DNA of 64,000 bases, from NCBI GenBank assembly GCA_017451025.1, contig JAFSSM010000032.1, positions 1 to 64,000 of the forward strand, written 5' to 3'. Below, in pieces: positions 16,307-25,925 of the stretch. The number at the start of each line of letters is the position of its first letter. Positions within the stretch are counted from its first letter, which is position 1. Under the pieces are notes generated by a model. That model was given only the letters and a program-made list of their open reading frames with translations. It was not told where the DNA came from and made no database searches. The stretch is from Synergistaceae bacterium. GTDB taxonomy: Bacteria > Synergistota > Synergistia > Synergistales > Aminobacteriaceae. Position numbers and translations under genes: made by a program.

Positions 16307-18157
16307 CTATCTTACGGGAATCTGCCGCGCAGAAAATGCCCTCCAGTTATCCAGATGCCTCTGCAACAACGGCATATTCCCCGACGTAATGCTGTTCATG
16401 TTCACCTCAAAACGAGAATCCGCAATCAACCTGTGCCGTTTGTTCAAGTAGCTTTCGGAATAATTTATCTTGTCGGGATTCTTGCTTACCTTGTTCTCAA
16501 CAAGAGCCTGCGACGCGTTTTTCGGGAAACCCAGCGTAATATTCTGGTCAACCACAAACGGGAATAACACCTCAACGGGAGCTTCATACCCTCCCAATTT
16601 TCGCATTGCCACAGGCTCAAAGAACGGCAATATCGCCAAAATTCCCCTGCCTGTCCCGCCAACACCGGGCTTGTTCTCGAGTTTGAACGAGACCTCCGGA
16701 ACTCCCTTAACACTCCTATATTTTACGTCCTTATAGTTCGTGAGGCCGGGAAACAGCGATAACAATGCTCCCCTAGCTGTCCCGTCTGTCGGGCTGTTCC
16801 CGAGCATAAGTGCCCCCCAGGCTCCGCGCATAAGAACCCTGACCGTACCGCTTATGCGCCCGCCTTCATCAAGCTGAAGTTCCATAATTGCGCTGAGTCT
16901 GTTATCGGTGGATTTAGATGAAGGTATTTTGCGTGAAAAGAACCTGCCGTCAGAATTTACGCTGAAGATTTTTGCACCTGCCAATAATTTTGGGTCGGTC
17001 ATGTCGTGAAAATCTATCCCCTTCACGCCCTGAACTTCAAGCACCGGATTCCTGAACATTCCGGCACACATCGGGGAGTTCTCGTCCGGCTCAAACGGCA
17101 GCTGCCACGCAACAGATGCCTCGACTTTCTGAGCGGCGAGCCACGAACGCGCAAGAAGCACTTTCTCCTCCTGAGTGAGTGCACCGTTGCCGGGAATTTT
17201 TCGGGGTGAACCTTCAGCTAACTCTATAGTCTCTCGATTCTTGAGCCAGTCTATCAGTTTGAGCGTTCCGTCCTTCTTTGAGCGTTTGAACCCCGACAGT
17301 GCTTCGCTGTCAGGATTAACATTGCCAACGTTCTCCGCGTCCTTGATGAGTCCTGCCGCTCCTGAAGTGCCCTTGCGTGAACCGAACACTACACCTGCTC
17401 TCTGAAGCCTTGCCAGTTCTCCGGCTGAAGTATACGGGTCGAGATTTATGCGCCTCCAAGTGTAAGATGTTCCGGTGCTGTCCTCGTCAATTTCTGGGGA
17501 TCTGATGTCGGGAAAAGTTTTGTACGCAAGCCGCTGGGGCGAATACACTTCAACGATGGATTCCCAAACCCTCAAGTCTTCCTGAAACCAGCACATTCCT
17601 TCTACACTGAGCTGTGAGGGCAAAGACTCCTTCCAGGCCACCGCCAAAATAAACGTCTCCGGCAATCCCTGAAAGTTCACCCGAATAATTCCGGCCTGTG
17701 AATCTTCTTCGGTTACGGCTTCGGAAATTTCCGCAAGGCTTGTGAAATCATAAGCGGTTGCTTCAAGAATCTCAGCACTGCCATTTGCTGGAACAGGAAT
17801 ATTCCAGTTGAGCCATTTTCCGCCGAGTCCTCTGCGGCCAAGTATCACATAAAGCCTCGTAATCTCCGTTCCGCCAGTGTCTGAACGCGAAACTAGAGAG
17901 TGTTTCAGCCAGATTATGCCCGTAGCTTCCTGGTAAGTCGTGAAGTCCGGGTTCATCTGCTTCATGCGCGACAAGTTATACTCTGGTGCTGCCGTCTCGG
18001 TGAACTTGCCATTGGTCTTGACGTAGGCGGGAAGAAGCCCTGACATGTTGAGCGATTCGACGGGCCGCATGTTGAGCTTTGAGCTGTCCATGAGGTCATC
18101 AGCGAAGGCAGGACTCACGAACAGCAGGAGTATCAGCCACAAAAATTTACGCTTCAA
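16307..18157 (-). CDS. Secreted protein of unknown function, possibly DUF3857/transglutaminase-like
   Basis: A 616-residue protein with a clear signal peptide (MKRKFLWLILLLFVSPAFA). The first half resembles proteins that carry an N-terminal DUF3857-like beta-sandwich (YNLSRMKQMNPD, VEVYSPQRLAYKTF, YTWRRINLDP). A helix-rich central segment around residues 330-360 could be a degenerate transglutaminase-like domain, but no Cys-His-Asp triad can be pointed out. It starts 3 nt after secA and ends 10 nt before argS, so it is part of that operon. The family assignment is tentative; only secretion is well supported. Confidence 0.6.
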   Translation of the reverse strand: MKRKFLWLILLLFVSPAFADDLMDSSKLNMRPVESLNMSGLLPAYVKTNGKFTETAAPEYNLSRMKQMNPDFTTYQEATGIIWLKHSLVSRSDTGGTEITRLYVILGRRGLGGKWLNWNIPVPANGSAEILEATAYDFTSLAEISEAVTEEDSQAGIIRVNFQGLPETFILAVAWKESLPSQLSVEGMCWFQEDLRVWESIVEVYSPQRLAYKTFPDIRSPEIDEDSTGTSYTWRRINLDPYTSAGELARLQRAGVVFGSRKGTSGAAGLIKDAENVGNVNPDSEALSGFKRSKKDGTLKLIDWLKNRETIELAEGSPRKIPGNGALTQEEKVLLARSWLAAQKVEASVAWQLPFEPDENSPMCAGMFRNPVLEVQGVKGIDFHDMTDPKLLAGAKIFSVNSDGRFFSRKIPSSKSTDNRLSAIMELQLDEGGRISGTVRVLMRGAWGALMLGNSPTDGTARGALLSLFPGLTNYKDVKYRSVKGVPEVSFKLENKPGVGGTGRGILAILPFFEPVAMRKLGGYEAPVEVLFPFVVDQNITLGFPKNASQALVENKVSKNPDKINYSESYLNKRHRLIADSRFEVNMNSITSGNMPLLQRHLDNWRAFSARQIPVR

Positions 18158-18160
18158 GCG

Positions 18161-20728
18161 TTACAGCCCCCTTCCATGACAATACTTGTACTTCTTGCCG
18201 CTCCCGCAAGGGCAGGGATCATTCCGTCCTACCTTCTGTATTTTCTTGGTCGGCATTCTTGCTTCAGCAGGAGCATTCGTATGAAATTCCTGCTTCTCCA
18301 TCGTGAGCTGACGTTCGGGCCTTGCCTTCTCCGTCAGAATCCTAATCCTGAATATCTGCTCGGTGAACGTATCCTTTACGCGTTCCATCATGTCCGTGAA
18401 CAGGTTGTACGATTCGAACTGGTACTCGATAAGCGGATCCTTCTGGCCGATTGCCCGCAGACCAATTCCGCGCCTAAGCTCATCCATTCCGAGCAGGTGT
18501 TCGCGCCACGACGAGTCTAATGTATTCAGCAGAAGGTGCCTGACGATATTTCCGGCTATGTTCATCTCGGAATTTGCGTTAAGTTCGGCGATTTTCGAGT
18601 CGTAACGGGATTTTACGCCGTCAAGTATTTCCTCGCGCATACCTTCCATGTCTAAATGAGTGTCAACGCTGGCGATTCTGCCCTCTGCTCCCTGACCGAA
18701 AAGTGAACGCAGTCTTGACGCGGCCCTCTCCGGTTCAGGCTCTCCGCTCTCCGGAAAATACTTGTCCAAAATTCCGTTCACCACGCCGTGAATCACGTCC
18801 CAGCCATAATCCGCCATTTCCTCAACAGGTGTCGTGAGAATGTCTGCTCTCTCGGCGTAAATTGCCTCTCTCTGCTGGTTCATTACGTTATCGTAGGCTA
18901 AAAGCTGTTTCCTGATGTCGAAGTGCATTTCCTCGACCTTTTTCTGCGAGTTCTCGATAATTTTCGTGAGCATCGGGGACTCTATTGCTTCGCCGTCCTT
19001 GAGGCCGAGTTTTCCCATCAATGGCTGTATTCTGTCTGAGCCGAAGAGTCTCAACAAATCATCTTCGAGAGACAGGTAGAACCTCGAGACCCCGGGGTCT
19101 CCCTGACGGCCGGAACGTCCGCGCAGCTGGTTATCAATGCGTCTGGATTCGTGGCGTTCCGTGCCGATAATCGCGAGACCTCCCAGAGACGCAACGCGGT
19201 CGTGTTCCTCCTGAGTTGACGGATTTCCGCCGAGCATAATATCTGTTCCGCGTCCGGCCATGTTCGTAGCTACGGTAACTGCTCCTTCGCGTCCGGCCTG
19301 TGCAACAATTTCCGCTTCCTTCTCATGGTATTTTGCGTTGAGGACGTTGTGGGGAATACGGCGGGCCTTCAGTAATTTGCTGACCCGTTCGGAGTTTTCG
19401 ATTGACGTTGTTCCGACGAGGACGGGCTGGCCGTTTTTGTGGCACTCTTCAACCTGGTCTGCAACGGCCTTGTACTTTTCGTGCTGGGTCGCAAAAATCA
19501 CGTCGGGCTGGTCATTCCTAATCATGGTTTTGTGCGTCGGAATGCTCACTACCTGCAGGCCGTAAATCTCCTTGAACTCTTCGGCTTCGGTTGCTGCTGT
19601 CCCGGTCATTCCCGCCAATTTATGATACATCCTGAAGTAATTCTGCAGGGTAATCGTTGCGAGTGTCTGGCTCTCGCGTCCAACCTTTACGCGTTCCTTT
19701 GCCTCGATGGCCTGATGCAGTCCGTCGGAATACCTTCTGCCTATCATGAGCCTTCCTGTAAATTCATCGACGATAATCACTTCTCCGTCCTTCACGACAT
19801 AATCAGTGTCGCGCTTGTAGAGCCTGTGAGCTTTGATTGCCTGAACGATTCTGTGTGCCAGTTCCGAGTGTGCCGCGTCGGAGAACAGGCCGGGCATCTT
19901 CAGGAAATCCTCTGCCTTCTGGATTCCGGAGTCGGTCATCGAGATTGAGCGTTCCTTCTCGTCCTTCTCATAGTCAGTGCCTTCCTTGAGGGTGCGGGCG
20001 GCGTTATCGGCCTTGATGTACAGTTCCGAATCGTCATCACTTGGCCCGGAAATTATGAGGGGAGTACGTGCTTCGTCGATGAGTATCGAGTCAACTTCGT
20101 CGACTATGCAGAATGAATGTCCTCTCTGCACCATGTCTGACGGACTAAGCACCATGTTATCGCGCAGATAGTCGAAGCCGAACTCGCTGTTTGTGCCGTA
20201 AGTTATGTCGGCGTTGTAGGCGGCAATGCGTTCGTCCTGCGGCATATATGGGTAAATCACTCCGACGGACAGGCCAAGAAAATTGTAGATGGGCTTCATC
20301 CACTCGGAGTCTCTGCGGGCCAAGTAATCGTTCACCGTTACGAGGTGCACTCCCTCGCCCTTCATCGCGTTCAACACAACTGCGAGGGTAGCGACTAATG
20401 TTTTGCCTTCGCCGGTCTTCATTTCGGCGATGCGTCCGTCATGCAGTGCCATTCCTCCGATAAGCTGAACGTCATAATGCCTGAGTCCTATAGTGCGTTC
20501 GCTGACCTCCCGGACAATCGCGAAGACTTCCGGCATAACGTCATCAAGAGCATCTTCGTCCTGAACCTGAGCCTTCAGTTCAAGGAAGCGGGCCTTAATT
20601 TCGTCGTCAGTCTTTGCGTGAATGTCCTGCGAATAGCTGTTGATTATGTCTGTCAGGCCGGAATAGTGCTTAATCGCCCTGTCGTTAGGGTCAAGGCCCA
20701 GCAGTTTTTTTACTCTGTCAAATATCAT
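18161..20728 (-). CDS. secA: Preprotein translocase ATPase SecA
   Basis: An 855-residue motor that drives unfolded preproteins through SecYEG. Walker A is MKTGEGKTL near residue 105, Walker B is IVDEVDSILIDEA, and the second nucleotide domain contains MAGRGTDIMLGG and the LRGRSGRQGDPG motif. The preprotein cross-linking and helical scaffold domains follow. The C-terminus carries the zinc-binding SEC-C motif CPCGSGKKYKYCHG, which contacts SecB or lipids. AGGAG precedes the ATG. It is the first gene of a leftward run with the secreted protein, argS and the ftsB-like gene. Confidence 0.99.
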   Translation of the reverse strand: MIFDRVKKLLGLDPNDRAIKHYSGLTDIINSYSQDIHAKTDDEIKARFLELKAQVQDEDALDDVMPEVFAIVREVSERTIGLRHYDVQLIGGMALHDGRIAEMKTGEGKTLVATLAVVLNAMKGEGVHLVTVNDYLARRDSEWMKPIYNFLGLSVGVIYPYMPQDERIAAYNADITYGTNSEFGFDYLRDNMVLSPSDMVQRGHSFCIVDEVDSILIDEARTPLIISGPSDDDSELYIKADNAARTLKEGTDYEKDEKERSISMTDSGIQKAEDFLKMPGLFSDAAHSELAHRIVQAIKAHRLYKRDTDYVVKDGEVIIVDEFTGRLMIGRRYSDGLHQAIEAKERVKVGRESQTLATITLQNYFRMYHKLAGMTGTAATEAEEFKEIYGLQVVSIPTHKTMIRNDQPDVIFATQHEKYKAVADQVEECHKNGQPVLVGTTSIENSERVSKLLKARRIPHNVLNAKYHEKEAEIVAQAGREGAVTVATNMAGRGTDIMLGGNPSTQEEHDRVASLGGLAIIGTERHESRRIDNQLRGRSGRQGDPGVSRFYLSLEDDLLRLFGSDRIQPLMGKLGLKDGEAIESPMLTKIIENSQKKVEEMHFDIRKQLLAYDNVMNQQREAIYAERADILTTPVEEMADYGWDVIHGVVNGILDKYFPESGEPEPERAASRLRSLFGQGAEGRIASVDTHLDMEGMREEILDGVKSRYDSKIAELNANSEMNIAGNIVRHLLLNTLDSSWREHLLGMDELRRGIGLRAIGQKDPLIEYQFESYNLFTDMMERVKDTFTEQIFRIRILTEKARPERQLTMEKQEFHTNAPAEARMPTKKIQKVGRNDPCPCGSGKKYKYCHGRGL

Positions 20729-20855
20729 ATTGTCTCCTGTGTAGAAAAATGGAATTTGCGTGAAAGATTATCATGAATTAATTTCAGGTACAACGCAAAA
20801 AGGAATGACCTGCATGTTTTGCGTGCAATGATACCGTCATAAATACAACAAATTG

Positions 20856-20888
20856 CCCTGCCGTCAACGCCACAGCCAGACAGCAGGG
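20856..20888 (-). terminator. Probable terminator after the Nif3-insert-like gene
   Basis: A 10-bp stem (CCCTGCTGTC / GACGGCAGGG on the minus strand, one G-T wobble) 5 nt past the stop of the gene at 20893, followed by CAATTTGTTGT. The T-run is interrupted, so efficiency is uncertain. It separates this operon from secA. Confidence 0.6.
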
Positions 20889-20892
20889 TTGT

Positions 20893-21219
20893 CTATATAC
20901 CTGTACGAAGTAACGGCAAAACGTTAATCACCGGCTCTTCATACGGGTGAATATTCTTCACCGCAGAAATTATCCTGTCAACATCATCCATGCGGCACGT
21001 TACCTCAACTTTAAGCTCCTCTTCCGTGCTGACACTGCCAATTTCCCCGCTGTAGGGATGTGTACCTTCAAGCGGCCTCCACGTGCCCGTTACACGCGAA
21101 TATGACAAACACGAGTCATACTTCCCGATATGTCCGGCATCACATTTACGAAGGACATCCTGCAGGATTTCGAGGTGTGATTCCGGAATGAATATCTCCA
21201 GTTTGCAGAACTCCGTCAT
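20893..21219 (-). CDS. Small Nif3-insert/CutA-like domain protein
   Basis: A 108-residue protein consisting of one domain like the insert of Nif3/YqfO proteins, which has a PII/CutA-like fold. The FCKLEIFIPESHLEILQDVL strand-helix start, GHIGKYDSC, the central GTWRPLEGTHPY and the terminal NIHPYEEPVINVLPL are the family signatures. Function of the stand-alone form is unknown; metal or small-ligand sensing has been suggested for the fold. The ATG overlaps the thpR stop by 4 nt (ATGA), so it is translationally coupled. Confidence 0.78.
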   Translation of the reverse strand: MTEFCKLEIFIPESHLEILQDVLRKCDAGHIGKYDSCLSYSRVTGTWRPLEGTHPYSGEIGSVSTEEELKVEVTCRMDDVDRIISAVKNIHPYEEPVINVLPLLRTGI

Positions 21220-21761
21220 AGCAGCTGAGAGTATATAGGCCCGCCCGGCGTAAGCTGACTCCTCATCAGGAACAATTCACTGCACTCAAAAGTTATCGGC
21301 GGAATTTCTCCCAGCTTCCTAACTACCGCTTCGGGCAATCTGTAATCGTCCTTCAGCCGAGCAAGGGTCAGATGTGCACGGAATTTCTTCGTTTCGTGCG
21401 GAAGCTCCATCTCCGAACACAGCACATCATCAACTTTATACGCAATGCGGCTGATTTCATAAGCCCCTTGTTTCCCTGAAAGCCACAATGTGCGCGGAAC
21501 ACTCAGGTTCGGAAATGCTCCGATATAGTCAAGCCTCATCGTGAAGGGGTCAAAATACTTCATAGGTTCCAGCAATTCCTTCACCTGCTCTATATCTTCA
21601 TGAGGAAGCTCGCCGAGAAATTTCAGCGTTATGTGGAACTGCTCGCGCCTAACCCAGCGGATTGGGGCAAGGGGCCGCAGTTCAGCAAGAAAATTCTCCA
21701 GCTCATCAGCCACATTGCCCGGCAATTTCACCGCAACAAAAGCACGTATCAGTTCAGGCAT
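21216..21761 (-). CDS. thpR: RNA 2',3'-cyclic phosphodiesterase ThpR
   Basis: A 181-residue 2H phosphoesterase (LigT family) that opens 2',3'-cyclic phosphates on RNA. The two catalytic motifs are H43-I-T-L (FHITLKFLGEL) and H130-L-T-L (AHLTLARLKD), at normal spacing. It sits between a nitroreductase gene and the Nif3-insert gene with minimal spacing on both sides. Confidence 0.94.
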   Translation of the reverse strand: MPELIRAFVAVKLPGNVADELENFLAELRPLAPIRWVRREQFHITLKFLGELPHEDIEQVKELLEPMKYFDPFTMRLDYIGAFPNLSVPRTLWLSGKQGAYEISRIAYKVDDVLCSEMELPHETKKFRAHLTLARLKDDYRLPEAVVRKLGEIPPITFECSELFLMRSQLTPGGPIYSQLL

Positions 21762-21762
21762 A

Positions 21763-22281
21763 CTACAAAAACTCCACCATTTCGGACTGAGCTTTGCGGA
21801 GAGTGTGGCGGTCTGATGGTGCCGCGTCTTCTGCGGGATAACCTACTGGGAACAGGGCGACCATATCCCAGCCCTTCATGTCGGGGAATGATTCCGCAAC
21901 TTTCGGTACATCGAAGAACCCTATCCACGTTGTGCCAAGCCCCAAAGCCTGAACCGCAAGCATCATGTGTGCAGCAACTATGCTCGCGTCAACGTCCTCG
22001 AAGTTCCGGTTGTCTGACGGTCTCACAAACGCTCCTTCGGCTTTTCCGCCCACAGCAAACACAACAGGAACGTTCTCTGTCCACTTGAACGGAGTGCAGG
22101 CTTTGATTTTTGCGAGGGCATCTTCACTCTTGATGACCCAGATTTTCACGGGCTGTATATTCTTGGCCGTCGGTGCAGATATTGCCGCCTCAAGAATTGC
22201 GTCAATCTTGCTGTCCTCGACCGGCTTATCGCTGAACTTCCTGCATGAATACCTTTCTTTTGCGAGCTTCAAGAAATCCAT
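21763..22281 (-). CDS. Nitroreductase-family FMN oxidoreductase
   Basis: A 172-residue nitroreductase-fold protein. The start at 22281 (MDFLKLAKERYSCRKF) is preferred because AGGAG is 9 nt upstream; the ATG at 22290 overlaps that site. The FMN-binding start YSCRKFSDKPV, the SAPTAKNIQPVKIWV segment and the late LGLGTTWIGFFD motif are typical. Members reduce nitro compounds, quinones or flavins with NAD(P)H; the substrate here is unknown. It lies after a terminator following rpsA and leads the operon with thpR. Confidence 0.9.
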   Translation of the reverse strand: MDFLKLAKERYSCRKFSDKPVEDSKIDAILEAAISAPTAKNIQPVKIWVIKSEDALAKIKACTPFKWTENVPVVFAVGGKAEGAFVRPSDNRNFEDVDASIVAAHMMLAVQALGLGTTWIGFFDVPKVAESFPDMKGWDMVALFPVGYPAEDAAPSDRHTLRKAQSEMVEFL

Positions 22282-22296
22282 AATTATCATCTCCTA

Positions 22297-22326
22297 CAAA
22301 AATACCCCGCCATATTTCAGACGGGG
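22297..22326 (-). terminator. Rho-independent terminator after rpsA
   Basis: Minus-strand hairpin CCCCG / CGGGG flanked by a G-C rich extension, followed by TATTTTTG. It lies about 18 nt past the rpsA stop. Confidence 0.8.
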
Positions 22327-22344
22327 CATAACGTCTTCACAAAA

Positions 22345-23973
22345 CTACTGCTGATTCTCCCACTCTGTGCCCTTGAAAGCCTCAGCAAACGGGTTGTACA
22401 TTCCTTCCTCCGAGTCGTCCTCATACCCCGCAGACTCCTTGAGGTTGCGCGAACGTGATTTGCCGCCCTTGCGCTCCCTGCGCTCGCCCTTCTCCGGACG
22501 CTCGCCCTTCTGCTCAGCACGCGGCGACTCCGCCTTGACCACTGGCTCCGGTTCCGGCTCAGGCTCAAGTGCACTCAACGACAGCCTCATTCTCCGCTGG
22601 CCAGGATCAACCTCGAGAATACGAGCTGTAACTTCCTGCCCTTCCGTTAGGACATCAGCAGGCTTCTCGACCCTCTTGCGGCTTAACTGGGAGATGTGGA
22701 TCAACGCCTCTACACCCTCCTCAAGCTCGACAAATGCTCCGAAGTCCGCAAGCCTTACTACCTTGACCTGTACGTCCTGTCCGGGCACGTAACGCTTGTC
22801 GATGTCCGACCAAGGATCATGGAGCTGTTTGCACCCTAAGCTGATTCTGCGCTTCTCCTGGTCTGCCTCAAGCACAAGCACTTCAAGCTCCTGGCCCCTG
22901 CGCAAAACATCACGCGGCTTCTTGATTCTTGCCCAGCTGATATCTCCGACGTGAACAAGTCCCTCAATTCCGGGTTCAAGCTCAACAAATGCTCCGAAGT
23001 CCGTTAAGTTCGTAACGACACCCTTCATCACGTCGCCCTTGTGAATGCGCTCGCTCATAGTGTCCCAAGGATCTCCGGTTACCTGCTTGATGCTGAGGGA
23101 AATTCTGTCCTTCTCGCGGTCAATTCCGATTACCTTAACAGTAACCTTGTCGCCCTTCTTGAACATGTCGCGAATCTTGATGTTGCGCTTCCACGTCAGT
23201 TCCGTAACGTGAACCAGTCCGTCAAGCTCGCCCAGAGACACAAACACTCCGAAATCCGTAAGGCTCGACACTTCGCCCTCCACAACGTCGCCCTCGTGGA
23301 CGCGCTCGTAGAACTTGGCCTTGCGCTCTGCCTCTGCCTCCTCGAGAAGTTCACGGCGCGAGAACACAAGCCTGTGCTTCCTCTTGTCGTGATCTAGGAC
23401 TTTTACCTTTATGTTCTGACCGACAAAATTTGACGGGTTTGCTCCTCTGCCTGCAAGCGTAAGGTGCGATACGGGAATAAAGCCTTCAAGCCCGAAGCTG
23501 TCCACCATGAGACCGCCCTTAACCCTGCTGACTCCTCTGACCTGCATAATCGGACTCTCCTTGACTGCCGCCTCCAGAGCGTCCCATCTCCTGTCGAACT
23601 CGTGCCTCCAACGTGAAAGCAATAACTGCGCTTCCTCGCCGTCCCTCACGCTGACGACCTCAACCTCAATTGAGTCGCCGGGCTTCGGCTCCGGGCCGGT
23701 CTCGATCAGGGCGTGATTGGTGTATTCCTTTTCGGGAAGGACACCCTCACACTTGAAGCCGACGTTCACGAGCCATCCGGCCTCATTCTTGCCGACAACT
23801 GTTCCGGTGAGAATCTGCCCCTTGCGGAGTCTTACCGTGCTGCCGTACTGGTCAAGAAGTTCCTGCATGGTCTCTGGCTCATGCTTGACTTCGGTTTCCT
23901 GTGCCTGCTCTGTCTGAACGGGCGCTGCTGCTTCCTGTGCAGCTTCCTGTGCTGCTAATTCCTGCTGATCCAT
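22345..23973 (-). CDS. rpsA: 30S ribosomal protein S1 (five S1 domains)
   Basis: A 542-residue protein with five recognisable S1 RNA-binding domains (about 36-105, 125-190, 205-275, 290-360 and 380-450), with motifs such as TDFGVFVSL, TDFGAFVELEPG and ADFGAFVELEEG. An Ala/Gln-rich N-terminus and a basic, Arg/Lys/Glu-rich C-terminal tail frame them. It acts in mRNA capture by the 30S subunit. It has fewer domains than the six of enterobacterial S1. It lies 26 nt after ispH, an arrangement known from Firmicutes and relatives, where IspH and S1 are neighbours or fused. Confidence 0.95.
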   Translation of the reverse strand: MDQQELAAQEAAQEAAAPVQTEQAQETEVKHEPETMQELLDQYGSTVRLRKGQILTGTVVGKNEAGWLVNVGFKCEGVLPEKEYTNHALIETGPEPKPGDSIEVEVVSVRDGEEAQLLLSRWRHEFDRRWDALEAAVKESPIMQVRGVSRVKGGLMVDSFGLEGFIPVSHLTLAGRGANPSNFVGQNIKVKVLDHDKRKHRLVFSRRELLEEAEAERKAKFYERVHEGDVVEGEVSSLTDFGVFVSLGELDGLVHVTELTWKRNIKIRDMFKKGDKVTVKVIGIDREKDRISLSIKQVTGDPWDTMSERIHKGDVMKGVVTNLTDFGAFVELEPGIEGLVHVGDISWARIKKPRDVLRRGQELEVLVLEADQEKRRISLGCKQLHDPWSDIDKRYVPGQDVQVKVVRLADFGAFVELEEGVEALIHISQLSRKRVEKPADVLTEGQEVTARILEVDPGQRRMRLSLSALEPEPEPEPVVKAESPRAEQKGERPEKGERRERKGGKSRSRNLKESAGYEDDSEEGMYNPFAEAFKGTEWENQQ

Positions 23974-23999
23974 TAGTGAATCAAACCCCCTATGACTAC

Positions 24000-24851
24000 C
24001 TATTTGTGCGCTATTGCTTTGGTTACTTTATCGATAAGCCATCCGGGCGTGCTTGCTCCGGCGGCAATACCAATCCTGTTTTTGCCGGTGAACCATTCCT
24101 GATTGTCGGCTAATTCCTTCTCGTCCTCAATCCACAGTACATTTACGCCTTCTGACGCGATTATGTCCCGGAGTTTGCCGGTGTTCGCACTCTGCTTTCC
24201 GCCGATTAGGACTACTCCGTCGATGTCGTTATTCCTCACTAAATCACGGGCTGCTTCCTGGCGTTCTGCTGTTGCCTTGCAGATTGTGTTGCACACGTGA
24301 AGCTCCGAGCATTTCACCGAGAGAATGCCCGCAACTTTCGCGAGCCTCTCCTCTCTCTGCGTAGTCTGCGAGACCAGCGCAATCCTGCCGTGCCGGGTTA
24401 CTTGCGAGGCTTCCTGCTCATCCGCAACTACCTCGACATCGCCGGGCTTTACCGTGTGGCCGAGTATGCCCTTAATCTCCGGGTGATTCTTGTCGCCCAG
24501 AAGCACAACGTGATAATTCTGGCGCGACAATTCCTCTGCCATATCCTGCGCCTTCTTCACGAACGGGCAGGTCATGTCCTCAACTTCAACGCCCTTAGCC
24601 TTCAGCCTCCCGAACACCTCCAGCGGCTCACCGTGTGCCCTAATCAGCACCCTTGCTCCGCCGGGAATATCTTCTGCTGACTCTGCAACTCTCAGGCCAA
24701 GTGCCTCAAGCCTCGCAACTTCCTGCGGATTGTGAATAGGCAGGCCGATCGTCCACACTTCGGGAGTTTTCGTGAGTGCACGCTCTATCGCGTCAACCGC
24801 ACGCTTCACCCCGAAGCAGAACCCGGCATGTTCAGCCATTACTGTTTTCAT
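24000..24851 (-). CDS. ispH: 4-hydroxy-3-methylbut-2-enyl diphosphate reductase
   Basis: A 283-residue IspH/LytB enzyme, the last step of the MEP isoprenoid pathway, making IPP and DMAPP through a [4Fe-4S] cluster. The three ligands are C12 (GFCFGVKRA), C95 (MTCPFVKK) and C191 (NTICKATAERQ). The substrate-binding HNPQEV and HPEIKGILGH motifs are present. The gene overlaps miaA by 4 nt (ATGA). Its requirement for Fe-S clusters links it to the isc operon at the left of the window. Confidence 0.97.
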   Translation of the reverse strand: MKTVMAEHAGFCFGVKRAVDAIERALTKTPEVWTIGLPIHNPQEVARLEALGLRVAESAEDIPGGARVLIRAHGEPLEVFGRLKAKGVEVEDMTCPFVKKAQDMAEELSRQNYHVVLLGDKNHPEIKGILGHTVKPGDVEVVADEQEASQVTRHGRIALVSQTTQREERLAKVAGILSVKCSELHVCNTICKATAERQEAARDLVRNNDIDGVVLIGGKQSANTGKLRDIIASEGVNVLWIEDEKELADNQEWFTGKNRIGIAAGASTPGWLIDKVTKAIAHK

Positions 24852-25807
24852 TCGTGAACGGCCTCGTTGTCTGCATGATTATTTATGTGATTCGTAATTG
24901 CCTCGATGATTTCTTCTTCGTGATTGGATTCTGCCATGTCAAACCATATCGCAGGCTCAAACTTCTTGAACCATGTCTGTTGTCTCCTGCAAAACGCCTT
25001 AGTACGCGAAATTGCCCCTTCAAGTGCCTGCTCGAGCGTCAATTTTCCCCTGTGATAGTCTACCAGTTCGCGATAGCCCAAGCCTTTTAGGGGATTGTGC
25101 CTGTCGTCGAAACCGTGCTCCATCAGCCAGCTTACTTCTTCAGGGAATCCCGACGAAAACTCCTGCTCAAGGCGTATCTCTATCCGCGAGAATAACTCCT
25201 CACGTGAGCGCGACAGCCCCACATACAGCACATCGAAGCCGTAATCCTTCTTTGTGCCTTCCTGATAAATTTTCGAGGGAGCTTTTCCCGTCAAGTCCCA
25301 TATCTCTAGGGCACGGGTTACTCTCTGTACGTCGTTCTTGTGGAGTTTTTCTGCGGTGTCCGGGTCAACTTCGGCAAGCCTCATGTGCAGCAGTTCCGCT
25401 CCCTGCGAATTGGCGAGCGTCTCGTACTTTTCCCGGATGTCGGAATCCGACGGCAATTCCTCGTTAAGCACAGCATGAAAGAGTGCGTTGTAGTAGAACG
25501 GTGTTCCGCCGACGAACAGGGGAATGCGTTTTCGCGCAAATATCCTCGCTGCGGCTTGGGCGGCTCTATCCGTGAAGTCCGAGACTGTGAATTTCTCGTC
25601 CGGGTCTGCAATGTCAATCATGTGATGTGGAATTTCGCGGCGGAGTGCAGGTGAAATCTTGTCGGTCCCTATGTCCATGTAACGATAGACCTGGCGGGAA
25701 TCCACCGAGATGATTTCAGCGTTTAATTTTTCTGCAATGGACAAGCTAAGCGCGGTTTTACCTACTGCTGTAGCTCCGATCAAAGCAACCACAGGCTGCC
25801 GGTTCAT
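24848..25807 (-). CDS. miaA: tRNA dimethylallyltransferase MiaA
   Basis: A 319-residue enzyme that adds dimethylallyl to A37 of tRNAs reading UNN codons, using DMAPP, a product of the adjacent ispH. The start is the ATG at 25807 (MNRQPVVALIGATAVGKT), with AAGAGG upstream; a TTG at 25834 also opens the frame but lies at the RBS side. The P-loop GATAVGKT, VDSRQVYRYMDIGTDK and VGGTPFYYNAL motifs are diagnostic. The gene overlaps ispH, coupling maker and user of DMAPP. Confidence 0.97.
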   Translation of the reverse strand: MNRQPVVALIGATAVGKTALSLSIAEKLNAEIISVDSRQVYRYMDIGTDKISPALRREIPHHMIDIADPDEKFTVSDFTDRAAQAAARIFARKRIPLFVGGTPFYYNALFHAVLNEELPSDSDIREKYETLANSQGAELLHMRLAEVDPDTAEKLHKNDVQRVTRALEIWDLTGKAPSKIYQEGTKKDYGFDVLYVGLSRSREELFSRIEIRLEQEFSSGFPEEVSWLMEHGFDDRHNPLKGLGYRELVDYHRGKLTLEQALEGAISRTKAFCRRQQTWFKKFEPAIWFDMAESNHEEEIIEAITNHINNHADNEAVHE

Positions 25808-25853
25808 ATAAATGCTAATGACCTCTTGACGCAAAATGATTTGAATGGCCTGA

Positions 25854-25862
25854 ATTATAGCA
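25854..25862 (-). promoter_or_regulatory. Extended -10 promoter of miaA-ispH-rpsA
   Basis: TGCTATAAT on the minus strand, 47 bp before the miaA ATG. TTGTAA lies about 15 bp further upstream as a weak -35. The downstream sequence TTCAGGCCATTCAAATCA resembles sequence in the iscR upstream region. Confidence 0.65.
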
Positions 25863-25925
25863 TAAGTTGAGAATTTACAAGTGTATAATTAGCGTATCCG
25901 AAGACAAGAAAGGAAATTCGTAATC

